Assembly: GCA_035647435.1 (NCBI GenBank)
Contig: DASRNM010000023.1
Location: forward strand, 1 to 5,742
Reading direction: 5' to 3'
DNA from: JAAZFZ01 sp035647435
GTDB taxonomy: Bacteria > Bacillota > Clostridia > Oscillospirales > Acutalibacteraceae
Length of the DNA stretch: 5,742 nt
Shown: positions 1-5,736 of the stretch, piece after piece
Position numbering within the stretch: the first letter of the stretch is position 1
How the letters are laid out: every line of letters starts with the position of its first letter
Program-made: the position numbers and the translations under genes
Notes under the pieces: model-generated
What the model saw: the letters and a program-made list of their open reading frames with translations, nothing else
What the model was told of the DNA's origin: nothing
The model's database searches: none

Positions 1-157
1 TGGGCACTGGTGCCCCGAGGAGTTGCCATGGCCTTGGAATTATGACGTAGAAGCTAAGGTCAACCCGTTTTTTGCACAGGTATGGTATCCACTCCATGAC
101 AAGGACGAAAACAACTACTATGACGAGAGCATTTTTAAAGGAATGGAGGATTTCTAA
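1..157 (+). CDS. C-terminal end of an unrecognised protein (5' partial)
   Basis: An open frame enters from the left edge in the phase whose first complete codon is at position 2. It runs 51 codons to a TAA at 155-157. The other two plus frames are interrupted by stops within the first 50 bases, so this is the only plus frame open through the segment. The visible peptide is rich in aromatic and acidic residues, with four Trp (for example PWPWNY and VWYPLHDKDE), and ends in GMEDF. There is no membrane segment in this piece. A strong plus-strand terminator follows 35 bp after the stop, which supports this being a real gene end. It converges on the arginine operon. I do not recognise the family from 51 residues and offer no function. 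Confidence 0.72.
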   Translation, partial: GHWCPEELPWPWNYDVEAKVNPFFAQVWYPLHDKDENNYYDESIFKGMEDF

Positions 158-192
158 GCAAGGCAAAAATTGTTACATTAAATAACACGGTT

Positions 193-226
193 AAACGGTG
201 CAGTAAAATTACTGCACCGTTTTTTT
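193..226 (+). terminator. Intrinsic terminator of the left-edge plus-strand gene
   Basis: A perfect 13-bp inverted repeat (AAACGGTGCAGTA at 193-205, TACTGCACCGTTT at 210-222) encloses a 4-nt AAAT loop. A run of seven T follows at 220-226 on the plus strand. It lies 35 bp past the stop of the partial gene. Read on the minus strand, the same hairpin is followed by only three U and then AACCGTG, so it is strongly directional. It may still slow transcripts arriving from argD, for which I see no better terminator. Confidence 0.9.
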
Positions 227-292
227 GATTATTTGTATATAGTAACTTTTTCGCCACACGTTCCCCTTGACAAAAAAGGTTTGCGGGGCGTT

Positions 293-1456
293 TTATTGTT
301 TCATTACCTCTTTAACAACCTTTACAGCCTCTTTGAGCTCGTCAAACGGTATGTTAAGCGCTGGGAGCAATCTAACTTTGTTTTTTGCCGTGAGGACCAC
401 TACACCCCTTTCAAGGCACTTTGCGGCAACCTCTTTTGTGTCCCTTACTGTTTCTATACCTATCATAAGCCCCATTCCACTGACACTTTTGACACCCTTT
501 GCACCTTCAAACTGAGAGAAAATATAATCGCCTTTTTCTTTAACGCTTCTCATAAGAACACTATCAATTCTTTCAACAATGCTCAGTGCACCCGCAGCAC
601 AAACTGGGTTGCCTCCAAAAGTTGAGCCATGACTGCCTGCACCCAAAACAGATTCAGTCTTTTTGTTAAACATTGTTGCACCTATTGGCAGGCCTCCCCC
701 TAGCCCCTTTGCGGTTGATAATATGTCGGGCTCTATCTCGTAATTCATATAACAATAAAGCTTGCCCGTTCTACCGTTACCTGTTTGAACCTCATCAACT
801 ATTAAAAGAATATCATTTTCTTTGCAGAGTTTTGAAATCTCCTGAACATAATCACGCTCAAGAACATTTATGCCACCCTCACCCTGTATGAGTTCAATCA
901 TAATTGCACAACAATTGTTTTCAGCAATCAATCTTTTCATGTCTGCAATATCATTGGGTTGGGCATAATCAAAGCCCTGTGGTAAAGGGCCAAAATCCTT
1001 GTGAAAAGAATCCTGACCGGTAGCGGTTAGGGTTGCAATTGTTCTGCCATGAAAGCTCCCTTTGAGCGTAATTATCATATTTCTATCAGCGCTGTATTTG
1101 TCAGCAGAATATTTTCTCGCTGCCTTTATGGCGCATTCGTTTGCCTCTGCACCAGAATTTGAGAAAAACACCTTTTTCATACCTGTTTTTTCGCAAAGCA
1201 GTTGTGCTAATTCAGCTTGCGGTTTTGTGTAGTAAAGGTTTGACACATGTTGAAGTGCCCTCACCTGTGCCATGACAGCTTTTTCCCATTCTTTATCAGC
1301 AATACCAAAGCTTGTAACGGCAATTCCGCCACCTAAATCCGTGTATTTTTTTCCATTCTCGTCAACAAGTGTTGAGCCAATACCGTACTTGAACACAACA
1401 TCAAATCTTGCGTATGTTCCAGCTACATATTTTTGGTCAATTTCTTTAATATTCAT
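293..1456 (-). CDS. argD: Acetylornithine aminotransferase (PLP class III)
   Basis: This enzyme transaminates N-acetylglutamate 5-semialdehyde with glutamate to give N-acetylornithine. It is a cytosolic PLP fold-type I enzyme of 387 residues, the normal family length. Visible motifs are SNSGAEAN (99-106, cofactor phosphate region), SFHGRT (134-139), DEVQTGNGRTG (221-231, with D221 facing the pyridine nitrogen), STAKGLGGGLPIGA (247-260, with K250 the Schiff-base lysine), GSTFGGNP (277-284) and VRLLPAL (361-367, with R362 the expected carboxylate-binding arginine). The frame stays open upstream to a TTG at 1477 inside argB. The ATG at 1456 is preferred because AAGGTGG lies 5 nt before it and the protein then begins MNIKEIDQKY, directly at the usual N-terminus. 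It is the last gene of the operon, 10 bp after argB. Some family members also act on ornithine, GABA or succinyl-diaminopimelate pathway substrates, but the operon context favours acetylornithine. Confidence 0.95.
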   Translation of the reverse strand: MNIKEIDQKYVAGTYARFDVVFKYGIGSTLVDENGKKYTDLGGGIAVTSFGIADKEWEKAVMAQVRALQHVSNLYYTKPQAELAQLLCEKTGMKKVFFSNSGAEANECAIKAARKYSADKYSADRNMIITLKGSFHGRTIATLTATGQDSFHKDFGPLPQGFDYAQPNDIADMKRLIAENNCCAIMIELIQGEGGINVLERDYVQEISKLCKENDILLIVDEVQTGNGRTGKLYCYMNYEIEPDILSTAKGLGGGLPIGATMFNKKTESVLGAGSHGSTFGGNPVCAAGALSIVERIDSVLMRSVKEKGDYIFSQFEGAKGVKSVSGMGLMIGIETVRDTKEVAAKCLERGVVVLTAKNKVRLLPALNIPFDELKEAVKVVKEVMKQ

Positions 1457-1461
1457 ATAAA

Positions 1462-1468
1462 CCACCTT
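1462..1468 (-). promoter_or_regulatory. Ribosome binding site that fixes the argD start
   Basis: On the minus strand AAGGTGG ends 5 nt before the ATG at 1454-1456. Its first two A residues belong to the TAA stop of argB (1467-1469), so translation of argD is likely coupled to argB termination. No comparable site precedes the upstream in-frame TTG at 1477. Confidence 0.7.
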
Positions 1469-2321
1469 ACTTAACAAACATTGTTCCTATACCTTTATCT
1501 GTCAAAACTTCGATAAGAATTGAATGCGGGACTCTACCGTCAATTATAAATACCTTTTTAACTCCACCTTTTATTGCATTAAAACAACACTCCGCCTTTG
1601 GAATCATTCCGCCCGAAATCACACCTTTTTCCACAAGACTTGGTGCATCTTTGAGGCTCACCTCCGGGATCAGTGAATCCTCTGCGTCCTTATCCATAAG
1701 TAGCCCTTTGATGTCGGACATGTTTATAAGACTTTCCGCACCGAGTGCCTGAGCTATTCTTGAAGCTGCAGTGTCCGCATTTATATTGTAAACATTACCA
1801 TAATTGTCGCAACCAACGGTGGACACAACAGGGATATATCCTTTTTCGAGCACGTCCAATATTGGCGTTGGGTCAACTGCCGTTATTTCACCGACAAACC
1901 CCAGCTCTTCGCTCATTTTTTTTGCTTCAATCATATGCCCGTCCATGCCACAAAGCCCAATTGCCCTACCGCCTATGTTGTCAATTTGGCTTACCAATCC
2001 TTTGTTGATTTTGCCGGCCAGCACCATTTGGACAATCTCTGCGGTTTCTTTATCAGTAACTCTTAAACCATTAATAAACTCTGTCTTTTTGCCGACTTTG
2101 GAAAGCATTTCTGATATTTCTGGCCCTCCACCGTGAACAAAAACAACCTTAATGCCAATCAGAGACAAGAGCACAATATCACCCATTACAGCCTGTTTGA
2201 GCTCCTCATTGAGCATTGCGCTGCCGCCGTATTTGATAACTATTATTTTATTATTATACTTCTGAATATATGGCAGGGCTTGTATAAGTATTTCTGCCCT
2301 TTGTGCATTTGATAAATTCAT
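1467..2321 (-). CDS. argB: Acetylglutamate kinase, arginine-sensitive type
   Basis: This enzyme phosphorylates N-acetylglutamate with ATP to N-acetylglutamyl 5-phosphate, the controlling step of the acetyl-recycling ornithine pathway. It has 284 residues of the amino acid kinase fold. Visible motifs are IKYGGSAM (29-36, with K30 the predicted catalytic lysine), VHGGGPEI (62-69), NGLRVTD (84-90, acetylglutamate site), GKINKGLV (103-110), YNINADTAA (178-186, with D183 the catalytic-site aspartate), SGGMIPK (236-242, with K242 the second phosphate-stabilising lysine) and a C-terminal KGIGTMF. The N-terminal stretch RAEILIQALPYIQKY (8-22), before the first strand, matches the extra helix of hexameric, arginine-inhibited enzymes such as those of Thermotoga and Pseudomonas and is absent from the short E. 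coli type. H266 and E271 in the C-terminal region fit the same class. Feedback inhibition by arginine is therefore expected, by family knowledge. It lies 23 bp after argJ and 10 bp before argD. Confidence 0.97.
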   Translation of the reverse strand: MNLSNAQRAEILIQALPYIQKYNNKIIVIKYGGSAMLNEELKQAVMGDIVLLSLIGIKVVFVHGGGPEISEMLSKVGKKTEFINGLRVTDKETAEIVQMVLAGKINKGLVSQIDNIGGRAIGLCGMDGHMIEAKKMSEELGFVGEITAVDPTPILDVLEKGYIPVVSTVGCDNYGNVYNINADTAASRIAQALGAESLINMSDIKGLLMDKDAEDSLIPEVSLKDAPSLVEKGVISGGMIPKAECCFNAIKGGVKKVFIIDGRVPHSILIEVLTDKGIGTMFVK

Positions 2322-2340
2322 TTCCTTTTCCTTTCCTTTT
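2322..2340 (-). promoter_or_regulatory. Extended polypurine ribosome binding region of argB
   Basis: The 19 bases just before the argB ATG are all purines on the coding strand and contain three GG steps in AAGG/AGGA contexts. The middle AAAGG is about 8 nt from the ATG and is the best-spaced Shine-Dalgarno. The others lie about 2 nt and 13 nt away. The argJ stop (2345-2347) is just upstream. Confidence 0.65.
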
Positions 2341-2344
2341 GGCT

Positions 2345-3556
2345 TTATGTTCTATAATCACCATTTATTTTGACATAGTCATATGTCAAGTCGCAACCCC
2401 ATGCCGTTGCGCTTTCTTCACCTGAATTAAGATTTATTAGGATATCAATTTCGCTCTCTAACAAAATATTCTTTGCCTTGCTTTCATCAAAATCAATACC
2501 TCTACCGTTTTCACAAACAGGCACGCTGCCTGACGATGATTTGAACTCAACATCAATTTTATCAACATCTACGCTAACACCGCTGTACCCTATAGCGCAC
2601 AGCACCCTGCCCCAATTTGCATCAGCTCCGAACATTGCTGATTTTAATAAGTTTGAGCAAACAACACTCTTCGCAACAGCCCTTGCGTTTTGCTTGCTTA
2701 CGGCACCGTACACTTTGCATTCGAGCAACTTCGAGGCACCCTCACCGTCTTTGGCTATTGACTTGCTCAATGCTGTTGTAACAACGTTAAGGGCCTTTGC
2801 GAACTCATTATATGCCTTGTTTTCACTGCTAATTACAGGGTTTTCAGCCATTGCATTTGCAAGCACGCAAACCATATCATTTGTCGATGTGTCGCCGTCA
2901 ACGCTGACCATATTAAAAGAGTCGCAAACATCCACTTTAAGTGCCTTTTGTAGCATTTCTGGCTCTATTGCCACATCGGTTGTTATAAAGCCAAGCATTG
3001 TTGCCATGTTTGGGTGAATCATCCCCGAACCCTTAGCAATTCCTCCGATATTGCAAGTTTTACCATCAATTTCAAAACTCACCGCTATTTCTTTGATATC
3101 AGTGTCGGTGGTCATTATTGCCCGAGCGGCGTCTTTGCTGTTATGGCCAAGGTTTTTGACAAGCGAATTCATTCCATCACTTATGGGTTGAATATCAAGA
3201 GTTTGGCCAATAACGCCTGTTGAAGCAACAATTACATCGCTCTTTTCAATGTTCAAATACTCTGAGGTAAGCCTACACATATCCTGTGCAACCTGCACAC
3301 CGTTTTCATTGCAGGTGTTTGCATTGCCGCTGTTGCAAATTATCGCCTTTGCAAAACCATTTTCAATGTTTGATTTTGTTACCGTCAAAGGAGCACCCTT
3401 GACAAGGTTTTTTGTATAAACTGCAGCGGCACTTGCCTTAACCTCACTCACGATGAGGGCTAAATCTTTTTTTGATTTATTTTTCCTTATTCCGCAATGC
3501 ACACCCGATGCACTGAACCCCTTTGCGGCACAAACACCGCCTTCAATATATTTCAT
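2345..3556 (-). CDS. argJ: Glutamate N-acetyltransferase / amino-acid acetyltransferase (ornithine acetyltransferase)
   Basis: This enzyme transfers acetyl from N-acetylornithine to glutamate, releasing ornithine and regenerating acetylglutamate. Many members also acetylate glutamate from acetyl-CoA. It has 403 residues, the normal length. It is an Ntn-type enzyme made as a precursor that cleaves itself into alpha and beta chains. The cleavage motif KGSGMIHPNMATMLGF spans 175-190, so cleavage is expected between A185 and T186, leaving T186 as nucleophile. STGVIGQ (112-118) supplies the oxyanion-hole residues T113 and G114. FGADANWGR (309-317) and the C-terminal KINGDYRT (396-403, ending in the conserved N398 and T403) complete the active site. 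The ATG at 3556 has GAAAGG 6 nt upstream. The gene lies 18 bp after argC and 23 bp before argB. Whether it is mono- or bifunctional cannot be read from sequence alone. No separate acetylglutamate synthase gene lies in the window, which leans towards bifunctional. It has 13 cysteines, none in a recognised metal motif. Confidence 0.97.
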   Translation of the reverse strand: MKYIEGGVCAAKGFSASGVHCGIRKNKSKKDLALIVSEVKASAAAVYTKNLVKGAPLTVTKSNIENGFAKAIICNSGNANTCNENGVQVAQDMCRLTSEYLNIEKSDVIVASTGVIGQTLDIQPISDGMNSLVKNLGHNSKDAARAIMTTDTDIKEIAVSFEIDGKTCNIGGIAKGSGMIHPNMATMLGFITTDVAIEPEMLQKALKVDVCDSFNMVSVDGDTSTNDMVCVLANAMAENPVISSENKAYNEFAKALNVVTTALSKSIAKDGEGASKLLECKVYGAVSKQNARAVAKSVVCSNLLKSAMFGADANWGRVLCAIGYSGVSVDVDKIDVEFKSSSGSVPVCENGRGIDFDESKAKNILLESEIDILINLNSGEESATAWGCDLTYDYVKINGDYRT

Positions 3557-3574
3557 AATCTGCCTTTCTAATCT

Positions 3575-4507
3575 TTATAATTCTAAGCCTGTTGTTTCAT
3601 CTATGCCGAGCATTAGATTCATACATTCAACGGCAGCGCCTGAAGCACCCTTGCCGAGATTGTCAAATAAAGAGGTCAAAATCACTCTTTCTTCATTGCC
3701 CGAAACGACAAGCTGCATTGTATCTTTACCGCTGAGTTTATTTGCAGCGATCATACTGTCTTGCTCACTTGAATTTGTTACCTTAATGAGCTTTGAACCG
3801 TCATAATGCTCAGTTAATATTTCTTTAATTTCCTCAACACCAACATTTCTTTTAAGCATTGATGTGAAAAGTGGCACAGATACCGCCATTCCACTGTAAA
3901 AGTTGGATACAATAGGGCTGAATATTGGTGCATTAGCAAATCCACAAATCTTTTGCATTTCTTTTAAATGCTTGTGGTTTTGCGAAAGTGCGTACTGACT
4001 TGGACTGTCAAGCCCAACGTCTTTATTCTCGGATTGATACTCGGCAATCATTTTCTTGCCACCGCCACTGTAACCGGTAATAGAAAAGCTTGTTATCGGG
4101 TAATTGACAGACAAAACCCCACTTTTGATAAGCGGATACATAAGTGAAGCAAACCCGCTCGCATGGCAGCCCGGCACGGCAATTCTCTTGCCGTTGACTA
4201 TATTCTCCCAATGCTTTTGGGAAAGCTCAGGGAAACCGTAGCTCCAACCGTCAAGCGTCCTGTGCGCAGTGGAGGTGTCAATAATTTTAGTGTTGCCTGT
4301 CACAAAACTAACTGCCTCTCTTGCCGCATCATCGGGAAGGCATAAAAATGAAATATCCGAGCTGTTTATCATTTCTCGTCGCATTTCAGAGTTTTTTCTT
4401 TCATTATCATTTAAGGTCAATAACTCAATATCTTTCCTGCAAGAAAGTCTATCAAAAATTCTCAACCCTGTTGTTCCTGCTTTACCGTCTATAAAAACCT
4501 TGACCAA
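3575..4507 (-). CDS. argC: N-acetyl-gamma-glutamyl-phosphate reductase, short (type 2) form
   Basis: This enzyme reduces N-acetylglutamyl 5-phosphate with NADPH to the 5-semialdehyde. From a TTG start at 4505-4507 it has 310 residues and begins MVKVFIDGKAGTTGL, which is the usual N-terminus of the short ArgC class. The glycine-rich NADP-binding loop is DGKAGTTG (7-14). The catalytic cysteine is C114 in AVPGCHASG (110-118). GYSGGGKKM (145-153) and QNHKHLKEM (176-184, which contains the catalytic histidine region) follow, and GKGASGAAVECMNLMLG (285-301) closes the active site. An in-frame ATG at 4525 would add six residues (MFGVWA) but has no Shine-Dalgarno, whereas GGAG lies 8 nt before the TTG. 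It is the first gene of the arg operon, followed by argJ after 18 bp. The promoter and candidate operator lie directly upstream. Confidence 0.95.
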   Translation of the reverse strand: MVKVFIDGKAGTTGLRIFDRLSCRKDIELLTLNDNERKNSEMRREMINSSDISFLCLPDDAAREAVSFVTGNTKIIDTSTAHRTLDGWSYGFPELSQKHWENIVNGKRIAVPGCHASGFASLMYPLIKSGVLSVNYPITSFSITGYSGGGKKMIAEYQSENKDVGLDSPSQYALSQNHKHLKEMQKICGFANAPIFSPIVSNFYSGMAVSVPLFTSMLKRNVGVEEIKEILTEHYDGSKLIKVTNSSEQDSMIAANKLSGKDTMQLVVSGNEERVILTSLFDNLGKGASGAAVECMNLMLGIDETTGLEL

Positions 4508-4515
4508 TGCCCACA

Positions 4516-4519
4516 CTCC
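4516..4519 (-). promoter_or_regulatory. Ribosome binding site favouring the TTG start of argC
   Basis: GGAG on the minus strand ends 8 nt before the TTG at 4505-4507. The competing ATG at 4523-4525 lies upstream of this GGAG and is preceded by AT-rich sequence (TCAAAATA) with no purine-rich site. The combination points to TTG initiation. Confidence 0.6.
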
Positions 4520-4556
4520 AAACATTATTTTGATATAAGGATAACATTAAAGTAAT

Positions 4557-4584
4557 ATTATGCACTGTTTTGTATAAATGTCAA
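4557..4584 (-). promoter_or_regulatory. SigA-type promoter of the arg operon
   Basis: On the minus strand a perfect -35 box TTGACA (4579-4584) is followed after 16 bp by CATAAT (4557-4562), which matches five of six bases of the -10 consensus. Shifting by two bases gives TAATAT with an 18-bp spacer as an alternative -10. Transcription would begin near 4550, giving a leader of about 40 nt before the TTG of argC. That is too short for a T-box or riboswitch, so control is more likely by a repressor at the DNA level. Confidence 0.72.
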
Positions 4585-4606
4585 GGGTTTAATGCATATT
4601 TATACA
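4571..4606. promoter_or_regulatory. Candidate ArgR/AhrC operator: two ARG-box-like sites around the -35
   Basis: On the minus strand TGTATAAATATGCA (4593-4606) matches 12 of 14 positions of the ARG-box core TGAATWWWWATTCA. On the plus strand TGTATAAATGTCAA (4571-4584) matches 10 of 14 and covers the -35 box. The two sites share the 9-mer TGTATAAAT as an inverted repeat (4571-4579 and 4598-4606). Their centres are 22 bp apart, close to the two-turn spacing of paired ARG boxes. Binding here would block RNA polymerase, as expected for arginine repression. The sequence pattern is seen directly; the identity of the regulator is inference. Confidence 0.45.
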
Positions 4607-4632
4607 CCATTTGTGATATTTGAATAAATAAA

Positions 4633-4681
4633 AGAGCCTTTTTGATTATAAAACTGACAAATTATAATCATAAAAGGCTCT
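4633..4681 (-). terminator. Long hairpin terminator of the NYN-LOTUS gene
   Basis: The arms 4633-4651 and 4662-4681 pair over 19 bp with a single bulged base (4671) and a 10-nt loop (4652-4661). The base of the stem is AGAGCC/GGCTCT and the upper part is AT-rich. On the minus strand the stem is followed directly by TTTATTTATT, a U-rich tail, while on the plus side it is followed by AAATCTC. It therefore reads as a minus-strand terminator, 53 bp past the stop at 4735. It separates that gene from the arg operon promoter. Confidence 0.8.
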
Positions 4682-4734
4682 AAATCTCTTATTTATCAAC
4701 GGCATTGCTTAGAAATGAATATATTCAACCCTGT

Positions 4735-5682
4735 TTATTTCTTAATCATTGCGTTGTTTCCGCTAACTCTTACATCTTTACATTCATTTGAAATAAACTT
4801 TGAAAACTCAGAATAGCCGTAAACTTTAATGTCAAAGCTGGCAAACTTTTTGCGTACTTTTCTGCCGATGTCGCCTATATTTACAGGCTCTTTGCTTGAT
4901 TTAACAATTTCGCAAATATAATTAACAATGCTCTCTTTATCCTTAGGCTCTTTCAGAGTTGCGTAAAAGACCTTATTCTTTTGGACAATAGAAACCGATT
5001 CAATGCTACTTAAAAGTCTCGTAAGCTTACTGTACCCATAGTTTCTCGGGTCAAAGTCCGGGAACTTTTTGATTAGCATGTTGCCAATATCCGCACAATT
5101 CATATATCCGTCAATTTCTTCTGAATCAGCAAGCAGCTTGACAATTGTGTCTTTTATGACCTGCTCAGGCGTTACATTAGAAATGTTATCTGTTTCGTCA
5201 GCTGTCTGTTTATTGTTGTTGTCGGCGTTGTCGCTGTCGCTAACTTGCGATGAATAAATAACATCAAGAAAACTGAACTTGTTGCATGCATTGATAAAGG
5301 AAACAGGTGACTTTTTTTCACCCATACCGATTACATACATACCCGATTCAATAAGCCTCCTTGCAAGGCCTGTAAAATCGCTGTCACTCGAAACTATGCA
5401 AAACCCGTCAACACGACCTGCATATAAAATATCCATCGCATCAATAATCATTTTTGAATCTGATGAATTTTTGCCGAATGTGTAACTATATTGAAGCTCG
5501 GGGGTGATGGCAAATTCACGCATCACACTCTCCCAACCTTTAAGATTATCCTTTGAGAAGTCACCATAGGCCCTCTTGTATGTTGCCACACCGTACTTCT
5601 GAAGCTCTTCAAACATACATTTAATATACTTATATGATATATTCTCAGCGTCAATAATAACTGCAAATTTCTTTTCACTCAT
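4735..5682 (-). CDS. NYN-domain protein with two OST-HTH/LOTUS domains (predicted RNA-binding ribonuclease)
   Basis: The 315-residue protein has no signal peptide or membrane segment, so it should be cytosolic. Residues 5-145 form a NYN (PIN-like, LabA/DUF88-type) domain. Acidic candidates for the metal site are D11 in IIDAEN (with N14), D75 in SSDSKMIIDAMD, and D100 and D102 in SSDSDFTGLARRL. Residues 146-168 are a Ser/Asp/Asn-rich linker. Two OST-HTH/LOTUS winged-helix domains follow. The first (about 171-243) has the signature FDPRNYGYSKLTRLL (210-224) and the second (about 249-314) has FDIKVYGYSEFSKFI (283-297). By family knowledge NYN domains are often metal-dependent endoribonucleases and LOTUS domains bind RNA, so RNA processing or decay is the likely role. 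The target is unknown and nuclease activity is not shown by sequence alone. The ATG at 5682 has AGGAAA 9 nt upstream. It lies upstream of the arg operon but is separated from it by its own terminator and the arg promoter, so a shared role is not implied. Confidence 0.88.
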   Translation of the reverse strand: MSEKKFAVIIDAENISYKYIKCMFEELQKYGVATYKRAYGDFSKDNLKGWESVMREFAITPELQYSYTFGKNSSDSKMIIDAMDILYAGRVDGFCIVSSDSDFTGLARRLIESGMYVIGMGEKKSPVSFINACNKFSFLDVIYSSQVSDSDNADNNNKQTADETDNISNVTPEQVIKDTIVKLLADSEEIDGYMNCADIGNMLIKKFPDFDPRNYGYSKLTRLLSSIESVSIVQKNKVFYATLKEPKDKESIVNYICEIVKSSKEPVNIGDIGRKVRKKFASFDIKVYGYSEFSKFISNECKDVRVSGNNAMIKK

Positions 5683-5691
5683 AATAATAAA

Positions 5692-5697
5692 TTTCCT
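5692..5697 (-). promoter_or_regulatory. Ribosome binding site of the NYN-LOTUS gene
   Basis: AGGAAA on the minus strand lies 9 nt before the ATG at 5680-5682. The spacing is slightly long but normal, and there is no better start nearby. The resulting N-terminus MSEKKFAVIIDAEN places the first NYN strand at residue 6, as is usual for the family. Confidence 0.6.
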
Positions 5698-5708
5698 ACT
5701 TTCAATTT

Positions 5709-5736
5709 TCTATAAAATATTTTTCATACCAAACAA
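5709..5736 (-). promoter_or_regulatory. Weak candidate promoter of the NYN-LOTUS gene
   Basis: On the minus strand TTGTTT (5731-5736) and TATAGA (5709-5714) are separated by 16 bp. They match the -35 and -10 consensus at about three and four of six positions. The region is very AT-rich, so chance matches are likely. Transcription could also enter from beyond the right edge. Confidence 0.28.

Noticed and set aside
252..290. GC-rich inverted repeat (CGCC...GGCG, CCCC...GGGG) as an argD terminator
   Set aside because: The stems are only 4 bp with long loops and compete with each other. On the minus strand the distal arm is followed by AAAAAG rather than a U-run.
1082..1111. Tandem KYSAD-KYSAD repeat within ArgD (residues 115-124)
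   Set aside because: The two copies use different codons. Overall protein length and the flanking motifs are normal, so it looks like coincidence in a variable surface loop, not a recent duplication.
1457..1477. argD beginning at TTG 1477 and overlapping argB
   Set aside because: It has no ribosome binding site, uses a rare start codon and adds residues not typical of the family. The ATG at 1456 with AAGGTGG is clearly better.
2478..3017. A 179-codon open frame on the plus strand
   Set aside because: It is antisense to argJ, whose protein has every family motif. The antisense translation is Ser/Thr/Leu-rich with no recognisable domain. The same applies to the plus-strand frames over argD, argB, argC and the NYN gene.
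4508..4556. T-box or arginine riboswitch in the argC leader
   Set aside because: The predicted leader is only about 40 nt, with no stable stem or T-box sequence. There is not enough room for either element.
4716..4727. Perfect 12-bp palindrome TGAATATATTCA with ARG-box half-sites
   Set aside because: The half-sites TGAAT and ATTCA are separated by 2 bp instead of the 4 bp of a true ARG box. The site lies just past the NYN gene stop, about 130 bp upstream of the arg -35. It is probably chance in AT-rich DNA.
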